A stretch of 64,000 bases of DNA from Corynebacterium sp. J010B-136. GTDB lineage: Bacteria > Actinomycetota > Actinomycetes > Mycobacteriales > Mycobacteriaceae. The stretch is from NCBI RefSeq assembly GCF_002967075.1, contig NZ_PUGE01000002.1, forward strand, positions 1 to 64,000, given 5' to 3'. The notes under the pieces are model-generated. The model did no database searches, had not been told where the DNA came from, and saw only the letters and a list, made by a program, of their open reading frames with translations. Of the stretch, positions 28,349 through 36,012 are shown in pieces. The position numbers and the translations under genes are program-made. Each line of letters begins with the position of its first letter. Within the stretch, counting starts at the first letter, position 1.

Positions 28349-28597
28349 TTAGCGGGTGGTGAACGGCAGGAGAGCCATTTCGCGAGCGTTCTTTACCGCG
28401 GTAGCAACCTGACGCTGCTGCTGCGGGGTCAGACCGGTGACGCGGCGGGAACGGATCTTGCCGCGGTCAGAGATGAAGAGACGAAGGGTCTTGGTGTCCT
28501 TGTAGTCCACCTTTTCGATGCCTTCAGCCTTCAATGGGTTCTTCTTCGGACGGCGGGTCTGCTCCATCCGGAACTTCTTCTGGTTATTGCGCTTCAT
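28349..28597 (-). CDS. rpsR: 30S ribosomal protein bS18 (cysteine-free form)
   Basis: bS18 binds next to bS6 on the small-subunit platform. From the ATG at 28597 (MKRNNQKKF) the product is 82 residues with the family core [51 protein letters not shown]. An ATG four codons upstream (28609) would overlap the region just after rpsN and is less likely. It has no cysteine, so it is a zinc-independent form. It is the last gene of a four-gene ribosomal operon. Confidence 0.95.
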   Translation of the reverse strand: MKRNNQKKFRMEQTRRPKKNPLKAEGIEKVDYKDTKTLRLFISDRGKIRSRRVTGLTPQQQRQVATAVKNAREMALLPFTTR

Positions 28598-28612
28598 TTT
28601 TTGCAACACCCC

Positions 28613-28918
28613 TTACCAGCTGGACTTGCGAACGCCTGGCAGCTCACCACGGTGAGCCATGCCACGCATACGGACACGGGACAGGCCGAACTTACGGAGG
28701 TAGCCGCGTGGACGACCATCATGGGCGTCGCGGTTACGTACACGTGCTGCAGAAGCATCACGTGGCTGACGGTTCAGCTCGAACTGTGCGTCCATGCGAT
28801 CCTCGTCAGAGGTGTTCGGGTTCTTGATAATAGCCTTGAGCTCAGCGCGACGCTCCGCGTAGCGGGCGACGATTTCCTTGCGCTGCTCGTTCTTGGCGAT
28901 CTTAGACTTCTTAGCCAT
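28613..28918 (-). CDS. rpsN: 30S ribosomal protein uS14 (zinc-free long form)
   Basis: uS14 helps assemble the 30S head. The 101-residue protein has the family C-terminus [33 protein letters not shown]. It is the long form without the CxxC...CxxC zinc ribbon; where many homologues have NRC, this one has NRD. It lies between rpmG (3 bp) and rpsR in the same operon. Confidence 0.96.
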   Translation of the reverse strand: MAKKSKIAKNEQRKEIVARYAERRAELKAIIKNPNTSDEDRMDAQFELNRQPRDASAARVRNRDAHDGRPRGYLRKFGLSRVRMRGMAHRGELPGVRKSSW

Positions 28919-28921
28919 AGA

Positions 28922-29086
28922 TTATCGCTCCTCGCGGAATTCGACGTGCTTGCGGACAACTGGATCGAACTTCATCAAAGAAATGCGGTCCGGGTTGTTG
29001 CGCTTGTTCTTACGGGTGACGTAGGTGTAACCAGTACCCGCAGTGGACTTGAGCTTGATGATTGGACGGATGTCATTACGTGCCAT
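28922..29086 (-). CDS. rpmG: 50S ribosomal protein bL33 (zinc-free form)
   Basis: Too short for many ORF cut-offs but clear by sequence: 54 residues, [20 protein letters not shown] at the start and [15 protein letters not shown] at the end. It has no cysteine, where the zinc-binding type has two CxxC pairs. The start lies 2 bp past the rpmB stop and its stop lies 3 bp before the rpsN start, so translation is tightly coupled in the operon. Confidence 0.96.
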   Translation of the reverse strand: MARNDIRPIIKLKSTAGTGYTYVTRKNKRNNPDRISLMKFDPVVRKHVEFREER

Positions 29087-29088
29087 GC

Positions 29089-29325
29089 TTAAATCTTCTC
29101 CCCACGTGCTCGGATCTTCGCTACAACGGATTCGATTCCGTCGCGGTCGATGATCTTGATGCCCTTGGTTGAAACATTCAAGGTGATGGTACGGCCCTCA
29201 GAGGGCAAGTAGTACCGACGACGCTGCACGTTGGGGTTCCAACGACGCGAGGTGCGGCGGTGCGAGTGCGAGACTTGCTTGCCGAAGCTCGGCTCGCGGC
29301 CCGTTACCTGGCAAATAGCCGACAT
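29089..29325 (-). CDS. rpmB: 50S ribosomal protein bL28
   Basis: The 78-residue protein starts [15 protein letters not shown] and contains [27 protein letters not shown], the bL28 core. It has a single cysteine, so the CxxC zinc pair is absent. It is the first gene of the rpmB-rpmG-rpsN-rpsR operon and diverges from rpmE2-rpmF across a 483-bp region. Confidence 0.96.
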   Translation of the reverse strand: MSAICQVTGREPSFGKQVSHSHRRTSRRWNPNVQRRRYYLPSEGRTITLNVSTKGIKIIDRDGIESVVAKIRARGEKI

Positions 29326-29808
29326 GGGTTCTCTTTCTCCTAGCCGCCCACATCTTGGCTACGGCGCTGGCCTATCACGAGAATGACTAAAGCGTTCTGC
29401 GTGTTGCTCTTTTAAAGGTGAGGTGAGGTAAAGAGCGATGAGGCTAGCTGCCAAATACCGGTAGACGGGGCGTATTACGTACAAAGTGACAACAGCAAGG
29501 GGCAACCTTACACCGCTTTATGGCCATTTCCTAATCGCCTGGGAGGATTGCTATCTTCACGCCTACCTTGACAGCTTCATGCCCATCTTATCCGATCTCT
29601 TGCCGGGGTGCTCGTCGGCGGGATTTAGGTTTTATGCTCGTATTCTGTATGATTGTTCGAGTTGATCACCGCATGTCATCGCGAATGCGAATGTAGCTGC
29701 GTTAGTGACCTTCTTGTCAGTTTGTCAGATACCCAACTCAGGCACGATCTTTACCCTTTCAGGATGTAAAGAACCGACCTGAAGTTTCAACCCTGAGGGA
29801 ATCGAATT
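29326..29808. other. 483-bp divergent control region between rpmB and rpmE2
   Basis: It must hold the promoters of both ribosomal operons. The last ~60 bp before rpmE2 can form a hairpin (29756-29784, CTTTCAGG with CCTGAAG) and an alternative one (CTTTAC with GTAAAG at 29750-29770). This would suit a ribosomal-protein leader that regulates itself. I looked for an AT-rich Zur-type palindrome and did not see one. No gene is visible. Confidence 0.45.
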
Positions 29809-30075
29809 ATGAAGAAAGATATCCACCCGGATTACCACCCGGTGGTCTTTCAGGATGCTGGTACCGGTACCCAGTTCCTGACCCAGTCCACTGCCACCTC
29901 CTCCCGCACCGTTCAGTGGGAAGATGGCAATGAGTACCCACTGATCGTTGTCGACGTGACCGCTGAGTCCCACCCATTCTGGACTGGTGCACAGCGCGTT
30001 ATGGACACCGCTGGCCGTGTTGAGCGCTTCAACCAGCGCTTCGGCGCAATGGCTCGCCGTAAGAAGAAGGCATAA
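29809..30075 (+). CDS. rpmE2: 50S ribosomal protein bL31, type B (zinc-free)
   Basis: The 88-residue protein starts [18 protein letters not shown] and has SHPFWTG...[14 protein letters not shown], typical of type B bL31. It has no cysteines; type A carries a zinc CxxC. GAGGGA lies about 8 bp before the ATG. RpmF follows after 15 bp with its own AAGGAGG. Confidence 0.97.
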   Translation: MKKDIHPDYHPVVFQDAGTGTQFLTQSTATSSRTVQWEDGNEYPLIVVDVTAESHPFWTGAQRVMDTAGRVERFNQRFGAMARRKKKA

Positions 30076-30090
30076 GGAGGAAAGAAAACA

Positions 30091-30264
30091 ATGGCAACTC
30101 CTAAGTTTAAGAAGTCCCGTTCCAATACCCACCACCGTCGCTCCCAGTGGAAGGCTGACAATGTCGCCCTGCAGGAAGTAACCATCGATGGTCAGACTGT
30201 TCGTATCCCACGTCGTTTGGTCAAGGCTGCACAGCTCGGCCTCGTTGACGTAGAGCAGTTCTAA
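30091..30264 (+). CDS. rpmF: 50S ribosomal protein bL32 (zinc-free)
   Basis: A 57-residue protein, [20 protein letters not shown] at the start and [10 protein letters not shown] at the end, matches actinobacterial bL32. The usual C-terminal zinc cysteines are absent. AAGGAGG lies 10 bp before the ATG. A terminator follows at 30311-30350. Confidence 0.95.
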   Translation: MATPKFKKSRSNTHHRRSQWKADNVALQEVTIDGQTVRIPRRLVKAAQLGLVDVEQF

Positions 30265-30572
30265 GAATAGAAGCTTCGACGGTCGCCGTCACTTACAAAG
30301 CTTTTAAAAGAAGACACCTGGAATCCGTAAAGGATGACAGGTGTCTTTTTCATATCCGCATGTCTCTTGGACTGTCTTGCGTATTGCTTGTGGCGCATCG
30401 CCCGCAAGCAGTGTCCGGTGCGGGTTATAGGATGGAAGAAGTTGTTGCATTCAAGCGCTCAAGTCGTGGAGTTTGCGCACATAAATGCATACAGGAAACG
30501 TTCAGGAACCCACGCTGGGACTTACAGAATTATTCCAGTACAACATAAGATTGATGGGGGAGAATACCTACT
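30265..30572. other. 308-bp gap between rpmF and the HtrA gene
   Basis: It holds the rpmF terminator (30311-30350) and then about 220 bp that should contain the htrA promoter. No two-component genes are found here, although mprAB-type genes precede this protease in M. tuberculosis and in C. glutamicum. A plus-strand frame at 30334-30576 lacks features of a real gene. Confidence 0.5.
30311..30350 (+). terminator. Rho-independent terminator after rpmF
   Basis: AAGACACCTG (30311-30320) pairs with CAGGTGTCTT (30338-30347), and the T-run continues to 30350. Confidence 0.9.
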
Positions 30573-31961
30573 ATGACTTCCAAAGATGAACATTCGGATT
30601 CGCCGCAAAGCTACTCGCGCGGCTGGAACCAGCCACGTTCGGATAGCACCCAAGAGATCCCAGCAACACCTGACAACGCTGCCTCTAACCCTCCGCAAGG
30701 ACCTTATGACCCCTACGGTGCTCAGTCACAGGGTGTGCCGGGCCCATCGCAAGGACCTGCGCAAGTTCCGGGTCAGCAGCCAGGTGCGCAGTATTACGGA
30801 CAACAGGCAGGCGCCCAACCGGTTGGTGTGCCGGGGGTGGATGATGGCGCGACGAAGACATCGAAAAGCAAGCGCACAGTAGGGCTTGGAACCGCGTTGG
30901 CCATGATGTTGGTTGCAGGCATCGGTGCGGGTGGAGTTACCGGCTATGTCGTGGGCAATAACAGCTCCTCGAGTAACGGGACTTCCGTGAGCGAGATTCT
31001 TAACAGTCAGCCGGTCAATAATACCAATAGCACCGGCCAGGAAGCAGAAGCCGGAACGACAGAAGCAGTTGCCGCCAAGGTATTGCCGGCTGTGGTTTCC
31101 ATTCAAGTAGTCTCATCGACCGCGGCTTCTGAAGGTTCTGGTTCGATTATTTCCCCGGATGGTTATGTGCTGACTAACCACCACGTCGTCGCTGGTGCTG
31201 AAGAAGGCGGCGTGATGCAGGTGACCATGAATGATGGCACCAAGCACGATGCTGAATTTGTAGCCTCGGATGTTAATACCGACGTAGCGGTTATCAAGAT
31301 TAAGGATGTTCAAGACCTGCCATTTTTGGAATTCGGCAACTCCGAATCCCTGCAGGTGGGCCAGGAAGTCGTAGCTGTTGGTTCCCCGCTAGGTCTTAAT
31401 GCGACGGTGACTTCCGGCATTGTCTCCGCAGTTAACCGTCCAGTGCGTGCATCCCAAGGTGGCGGGCAGTCTTCGCTGATCGATGCTATCCAGACCGACG
31501 CTGCTGTTAACCCCGGTAACTCAGGCGGGCCGTTGGTGGATATGAGCGGCAATCTTGTGGGTATGAACTCCATGATTGCCTCCTTGTCAGCCGGAACGAG
31601 TGGTGAAGCGGGCTCGATTGGCTTGGGCTTTGCTATCCCATCTAATTTCGCGCAACGCATGGCGCAGCAGCTGATTGATAATGGCGCAGTTGTTCACCCC
31701 ATGCTGGGTGTGCAGGTTGACGGCCGGGATATCACCGACGGTGCGCATGTCGTTTCCGTGGAACCAGGCAGTGCCGGTGCGGAGGCTGGGCTGGAAGAAG
31801 GCGATATCATCACCCGGGTTAATGACCGTCCGATTGAAGACGCAGATTCGTTAATTGCATCCATTCGTGGGCAGGAATTTGGCAATAAAATCACCCTCGA
31901 GGTTACCCGCGAAGATGACGATTCTTCGCGAGAGGTAGAGGTTACCTTGCCAGCAGAGTAG
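30573..31961 (+). CDS. degP: Membrane-anchored HtrA/DegP-type serine protease with PDZ domain
   Basis: HtrA proteases degrade or sense misfolded envelope proteins. The 462-residue protein has a Pro/Gln/Gly-rich cytoplasmic N-terminus (~1-90), one TM segment (~103-127), then a trypsin-like domain. The triad is visible: His in LTNHHVVAG (~202), Asp in NTDVAVIKI (~235), Ser in GNSGGPLV (~315). One PDZ domain fills ~370-455. It matches PepD/DegP next to moaB and mscL in related genomes. The ATG at 30573 is the start. MoaB follows 57 bp later. Confidence 0.95.
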   Translation: MTSKDEHSDSPQSYSRGWNQPRSDSTQEIPATPDNAASNPPQGPYDPYGAQSQGVPGPSQGPAQVPGQQPGAQYYGQQAGAQPVGVPGVDDGATKTSKSKRTVGLGTALAMMLVAGIGAGGVTGYVVGNNSSSSNGTSVSEILNSQPVNNTNSTGQEAEAGTTEAVAAKVLPAVVSIQVVSSTAASEGSGSIISPDGYVLTNHHVVAGAEEGGVMQVTMNDGTKHDAEFVASDVNTDVAVIKIKDVQDLPFLEFGNSESLQVGQEVVAVGSPLGLNATVTSGIVSAVNRPVRASQGGGQSSLIDAIQTDAAVNPGNSGGPLVDMSGNLVGMNSMIASLSAGTSGEAGSIGLGFAIPSNFAQRMAQQLIDNGAVVHPMLGVQVDGRDITDGAHVVSVEPGSAGAEAGLEEGDIITRVNDRPIEDADSLIASIRGQEFGNKITLEVTREDDDSSREVEVTLPAE

Positions 31962-32018
31962 TTTAATAAGCAGCCTCATGACGTTCGAAACAACTAACTA
32001 CTAGAAGTGGAAATCACT

Positions 32019-32606
32019 ATGACAACTGACTCGAACCCGGCTCCCGGGTTAGTTCACCCGAACGCCCTTTTGGAAATGGATGAACCAGATGACGCGTACT
32101 TGCTGGCTGCTGAACAGCAGAATGCTCCGCAGCCATACCGTCGCGCGCTGGTAGTTCTGGCAACAGATCATCCAGATGAAGCAGCTGAAGAAAATACCTC
32201 CTTGTGCACTGAACTGTTGCAAGAAGCTGGGTTTACCGTAGACGGTGCTATCACCGTGCGGATGAAGAAGTCGAAGATTCGTCAGGCCATTGAAACCGCA
32301 GTGGTCGGTGGCGTTGACCTTGTGCTGACCGTCGGCGGTGTCGGGGTTGGCCCACGCGATAAGGTGCCTGAGGCAACGCGTGAGGTATTAGACCAAATGG
32401 TGCCGGGCATTGCCCAAGCTGTCCGCTCATCGGGTCAGGCTTGTGGTGCCGTTGATGCATGTACATCACGTGGTATCGCTGGTGTATCCGGCTCCACCGT
32501 GGTGGTTAACTTAGCGTCCTCGCGCGCCGCTGTACGCGACGGCATGGCTACGGTAACCCCGCTGGTACACCACTTAGTAGACCAACTGCAGGAGTACTCG
32601 GTCTAG
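32019..32606 (+). CDS. moaB: MoaB/Mog-family protein (molybdopterin adenylyltransferase-like)
   Basis: The MoaB/Mog fold adenylylates molybdopterin or, in some lineages, is inert. From the ATG at 32019 the product is 195 residues with an extra ~40-residue N-terminus before YRRALVVLATDH. The signature region reads LVLTVGGVGVGPRDKVPEATREVL: the usual TGGTG is VGGVG here, so activity is uncertain. In M. tuberculosis the equivalent position holds moaB2 between the HtrA gene pepD and mscL. A GTG at 32007 is possible but less likely. Confidence 0.85.
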   Translation: MTTDSNPAPGLVHPNALLEMDEPDDAYLLAAEQQNAPQPYRRALVVLATDHPDEAAEENTSLCTELLQEAGFTVDGAITVRMKKSKIRQAIETAVVGGVDLVLTVGGVGVGPRDKVPEATREVLDQMVPGIAQAVRSSGQACGAVDACTSRGIAGVSGSTVVVNLASSRAAVRDGMATVTPLVHHLVDQLQEYSV

Positions 32607-32618
32607 ATTTCCTCGTTC

Positions 32619-32670
32619 AAGGTGTCGGACCCCAGCAGCTAAGAGCTGGAGACCGGCACCTTAAAATTTT
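32619..32670 (+). terminator. Terminator after moaB
   Basis: AAGGTGTCGG (32619-32628) pairs with CCGGCACCTT (32653-32662), with an inner CCAGC/GCTGG stem, followed by AAAATTTT. Confidence 0.8.
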
Positions 32671-32699
32671 GTGTTTTAAAACGTCTTAAGGAGGGCACT

Positions 32700-32921
32700 G
32701 TGCCACGGAAACGTCGACGAGTATTTAAAGAGTCAGCTTCGCCGAACTATGACCGAACTGCAGATCGCCCGGATTTTATCTCCGCATTTCCGAATGAAGC
32801 GGAATCTGACGATGCCACCCGCAGCGTGGAATTAGACGATGGACAGACAGGTACTGCCATCCCGGATAGGGCATCGGAAGAGTTCTGGAAAGAACAGCGC
32901 CCGCCACACCACGGTGGTTAG
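32700..32921 (+). CDS. Small conserved hypothetical protein
   Basis: The 73-residue product is basic at the start (MPRKRRRVFK) and acidic and hydrophilic after it, with no membrane segment; it is probably largely disordered. The start is GTG at 32700, with a strong AAGGAGG 7 bp upstream, so it is very likely translated. It sits between moaB and mscL, where C. glutamicum also has a small gene. Function is unknown to me. Confidence 0.7.
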   Translation: MPRKRRRVFKESASPNYDRTADRPDFISAFPNEAESDDATRSVELDDGQTGTAIPDRASEEFWKEQRPPHHGG

Positions 32922-32944
32922 CTAGCAAGTGATGGCGACAGAAC

Positions 32945-32990
32945 AAAAGCCTTTGGTCACGCAACTCAATGCGTTAGACCAAAGGCTTTT
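32945..32990. terminator. Bidirectional terminator between the small gene and mscL
   Basis: AAAAGCCTTTGGTC (32945-32958) pairs perfectly with GACCAAAGGCTTTT (32977-32990). The A-run and T-run let it work in both directions between convergent genes. Confidence 0.9.
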
Positions 32991-33032
32991 AACTTATATG
33001 TCAGGCCCGAAGGCGTAGGACCTCCAAAGGTA

Positions 33033-33479
33033 CTACTTGGTGTCGTCTCCGGTTGGACGGTCGATACCGTGAGCACCGGTGGAGCCACCAGCATCAGCGG
33101 CCATGAGGTCGCGGATTTCAGCCAAGAGCTCTTCAGCGGTTGGCGCTGGGGTGTCTTCGTCAATGCCGAGGCGCTTGTTGTTCATCTCGTTGAGCTTGTT
33201 GATTGGTGCAACGATGATGAAGTAGACCACTGCCGCGATGATCAGGAAGTTGATGACGGCGGTGATGACAACACCGAAGTCAATGAAGGTGTTTTCATTG
33301 TCGGTGATCTGGAAACCAAGACCAGCCATATCGGCGGAGCCGAAAGAGTTGATGATTGGTTGAATCAGAGAATCAGTAATCGCGGTGACGATAGCGGTGA
33401 AAGCGGCACCGATGATGACACCAACAGCCAAATCGATGACGTTGCCGCGCATGATGAAATCTTTAAAGCCCTTGAGCAT
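33033..33479 (-). CDS. mscL: Large-conductance mechanosensitive channel
   Basis: MscL opens under membrane tension to release solutes in hypo-osmotic shock. The 148-residue protein starts MLKGFKDFIMRGNVIDLAVGVIIGAAFTAIV (the conserved N-terminal helix and TM1). It has a second TM at ~75-97 and a cytoplasmic helix, then an acidic, Gly-rich tail. BetP further along the window deals with the opposite, hyperosmotic, stress. Confidence 0.97.
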   Translation of the reverse strand: MLKGFKDFIMRGNVIDLAVGVIIGAAFTAIVTAITDSLIQPIINSFGSADMAGLGFQITDNENTFIDFGVVITAVINFLIIAAVVYFIIVAPINKLNEMNNKRLGIDEDTPAPTAEELLAEIRDLMAADAGGSTGAHGIDRPTGDDTK

Positions 33480-33661
33480 GATCTTTCCTTTGCAGGTTCA
33501 GGTGTACTGGGTCTTAGATTGAGTTATGTAGCAAATAAGCCGTTAGGAATGTAACCACATTTAGTTAAAGAAGCTAGATAGCTAGCCCAAAAAGTGATCG
33601 TAAACACTAAAGGCTTGGTGCCTACCACCACAATGTACGCGTAAACAGTCACGTGCACGCG

Positions 33662-34441
33662 TTAGTCCTGGGGAGTTTCCGGCAGTTGAGCCCGATCTCC
33701 TGTGATTACCACTGTTAACGGCTGGGAAATGGAAGCGCTCGCAACCACCTGCGCCTGCTCGGCGGGAAGTGCAATTAACACGGTCGCGGGCGATCCTGAG
33801 CTAGAGCCTTGCCCGCCCTTGCCTCCGGCGGAAATATCAGCGGAAGTAGCGATAACGCGCGCCCCCTCGGCGATGGTTAAAGCTTGGGCAAAGCCTGGCT
33901 CTTCCGCAGATTCTTGGGAGGTGACCACGTTGACGGTATCCCCGTGATTAAGCAGTGAGACCAAATCGGGTTCGGCAAGTTTTAAGGGCACCATGTGCCC
34001 ACCAGGAACCAGAAAAGAAGTTAGCTCATCGCCAACAAGCCGCAGCTCAGTAATGATTTCTCCGCCTACTGCAGGTGCTGCAAGCACACGCCCAATAACG
34101 TCCTCAGGAGTGCCCAGTGCGCCGCCGGCAGGGATAATTTCCTCCGGAACACGCACGGTGGCCACATCCTCAGCTGTTAATGCTCGGCCGGCATCGACAT
34201 CACGGGCAAAGACGACAACTTCCGGATTCTCACGCAGTCCACTCAGCGCTACGAGGACGGCGGCTATGACCAATACGAACCCAAGTGCGCGACGAATAAA
34301 TTGCGAGCGTTGATAGCCAGGAGTCCTTAAAATTTGCAGCGTAGAAGTCTGTGACTTTCGGGGATGGCGTTTCCGGGAAATCCCCACACGAAGCCTTCCG
34401 CCATGCGGTGAGCTTCGAGGTGTCTGTGTTGCAGTGGCCAT
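33662..34441 (-). CDS. SAF-domain membrane protein (CpaB/RcpC-like)
   Basis: From the ATG at 34441 (MATATQTPRSS) the product is 259 residues. It has a basic cytoplasmic N-terminus, one TM segment (~50-70, ALGFVLVIAAVLVALSGL), then a SAF domain (VVVFARDVDAGRALTAEDVATVRVPEEIIPAGG, ~78-110) and a C-terminal domain resembling the CpaB/RcpC region. Such proteins belong to Flp-pilus systems, but no pilus gene is nearby. The same gene lies between mscL and the folate cyclo-ligase in other corynebacteria, so its role is probably in the envelope. The frame opens at 34459. Confidence 0.75.
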   Translation of the reverse strand: MATATQTPRSSPHGGRLRVGISRKRHPRKSQTSTLQILRTPGYQRSQFIRRALGFVLVIAAVLVALSGLRENPEVVVFARDVDAGRALTAEDVATVRVPEEIIPAGGALGTPEDVIGRVLAAPAVGGEIITELRLVGDELTSFLVPGGHMVPLKLAEPDLVSLLNHGDTVNVVTSQESAEEPGFAQALTIAEGARVIATSADISAGGKGGQGSSSGSPATVLIALPAEQAQVVASASISQPLTVVITGDRAQLPETPQD

Positions 34442-34484
34442 GAATATATTGGACTGCAACGAGGCTTCAAAGGTTGCCGAGGTG

Positions 34485-35030
34485 TTAGTCCGTAATAACG
34501 AGATCTACGGCCTGGTCATGATCGTCGTGGGGGACAGCATCAAGGACTTCTTCTGTATAGACAATGGCGATGGTCTGCGGGCGTGGGTTAAGACTTGCTA
34601 GCGCGCGGTCGTAATACCCGGCACCTTTGCCCAGGCGCATACCATTGTTATCAATGGCGAGAGCCGGGATGAAAAGCACATCGAGCGACGCTAGAACAGA
34701 GCTGTCGTAAGTTTTGCCAGTGGGCTCAGCAATTCCTAAAGCACCGGGTTTTAAAGACTCCGGGCCTTGGTACAAAGACCAACTTAAAACGCCGCCTTTA
34801 CCCGAAAGAGGAAGCCAGAGCTCGGAGGTTGCATCGTAAAGCTTGTCGATGAACCCTGCGCCGCCAGGCTCTGAAGCTAACGGAAAGTAAGCCGAAACCT
34901 TTAAGCCTTGCGCGCGTTTTAGTACCGCGCGGGTAATTGCCGCGTCTTTTTGTGCCTTGTGCACAGGATCAAGTTCTTTGCGGGCCTGGGTGTGCGCACG
35001 GCGGAGGTCTTGTTTTGTCAAAGCAACCAT
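34485..35030 (-). CDS. 5-formyltetrahydrofolate cyclo-ligase
   Basis: The enzyme converts 5-formyl-THF to 5,10-methenyl-THF with ATP. The reading frame runs far upstream, but the family begins at MVALTKQDLRRAHTQARKEL (ATG at 35030), giving 181 residues. Motifs include VSAYFPLASEPGG (~45-57) and the C-terminal GMRLGKGAGYYDRAL (~132-146). It is transcribed away from galU across a 55-bp gap. Confidence 0.93.
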   Translation of the reverse strand: MVALTKQDLRRAHTQARKELDPVHKAQKDAAITRAVLKRAQGLKVSAYFPLASEPGGAGFIDKLYDATSELWLPLSGKGGVLSWSLYQGPESLKPGALGIAEPTGKTYDSSVLASLDVLFIPALAIDNNGMRLGKGAGYYDRALASLNPRPQTIAIVYTEEVLDAVPHDDHDQAVDLVITD

Positions 35031-35085
35031 AAACACAGGGTAGTGCCAACACGCAATGGTGGGGCTGGAATGTAAGCTGTTCGTT

Positions 35086-36009
35086 ATGGTTAATGATCGC
35101 GACGAAGCTTCACCGTGGGTTAAAACCGTTGTTGTTCCCGCTGCTGGAATGGGAACTAGGTTTTTGCCGGCGACGAAGACTGTGCCGAAAGAGTTGTTGC
35201 CGGTGGTAGATACCCCGGGTATCGAGTTGATTGCTGAAGAAGCTGCCGCCGTTGGCGCCGATAGGCTAGCTATCATCACTGCTCCCAATAAGCAGGAGGT
35301 CATGCGGCATTTTGAGGCTTTCCCAGACTTGGTGGAAACCTTGGAATCTCGCGGTAAGCAATCGCAATCTGACAAGGTCAAGCGCGCTCATTCTCTCCTT
35401 CACCCTATTGCGGTTGAGCAAGAAAAGCCTCTGGGCTTGGGCCATGCTGTGGGCTTGGCGGAGTCCGTGCTCACGGAGGAAGAAGAGTTCTTCGGCGTAA
35501 TGTTGCCAGATGACATTGTGCTTCCTAATAACGCGATGGAACAGATGGTGGCCGTGCGCAATAAGCTGGGCGGCTCGGTCCTGCTGGCTGTTGAAGTACC
35601 GCGTGAGCAAACCTTCAATTATGGCGTTTTTGATATTGAGGCAACCGAAGATAACGGCGTGAAAAAAGTCGTGGGCATGGTGGAAAAGCCAGACCCTGCG
35701 GACGCGCCTTCGAACCTGGTGGCAACTGGGCGTTATGTGTTGGATAAGAAGATCTTTGACGCGTTGCGTCGAATCACCCCTGGCAAGGGCGGCGAGCTGC
35801 AGCTAACCGATGCTATTGAGCTGCTTATTCAAGAAGGCGAGCCAGTACACGTCGTCGTGCACGAAGGTACTCGTCATGACTTGGGTAACCCAGGTGGGTA
35901 TATCCCAGCGAATGTGGACTTCGGGCTGCGCTCAGAGGTTTATGGTCCTGCGTTGTACACGCAGTTGAAGAAGATTATTGCTAATTATGAGGCAGAGAAG
36001 GGCCTGTAA
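35086..36009 (+). CDS. galU: UTP-glucose-1-phosphate uridylyltransferase
   Basis: GalU makes UDP-glucose for envelope sugars and trehalose. From the ATG at 35086 (MVNDRDEASPWVKTVVVPAAG) the product is 307 residues, with PAAGMGTRFLPATKTVPKELLPVVD at ~14-38 and the conserved EKP and GTRHDLGNPGGY segments. A longer frame from 35056 adds 10 residues. It is the first gene of galU-glp-rimJ-glpR, with 3 bp to the next start. Confidence 0.96.
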   Translation: MVNDRDEASPWVKTVVVPAAGMGTRFLPATKTVPKELLPVVDTPGIELIAEEAAAVGADRLAIITAPNKQEVMRHFEAFPDLVETLESRGKQSQSDKVKRAHSLLHPIAVEQEKPLGLGHAVGLAESVLTEEEEFFGVMLPDDIVLPNNAMEQMVAVRNKLGGSVLLAVEVPREQTFNYGVFDIEATEDNGVKKVVGMVEKPDPADAPSNLVATGRYVLDKKIFDALRRITPGKGGELQLTDAIELLIQEGEPVHVVVHEGTRHDLGNPGGYIPANVDFGLRSEVYGPALYTQLKKIIANYEAEKGL

Positions 36010-36012
36010 ATT

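Noticed and set aside
29326..29808. Zur box controlling the zinc-free ribosomal genes
   Set aside because: No AT-rich palindrome of the TGAAAATNATTTTCA kind is visible in the divergent region.
30334..30576. Plus-strand 80-codon frame after rpmF
   Set aside because: It begins inside the rpmF terminator, overlaps the HtrA start, and has no family features.
34485..35381. 298-residue form of the folate cyclo-ligase
   Set aside because: The first ~117 residues overlap galU in antisense and do not match the family, which starts at the ATG at 35030.
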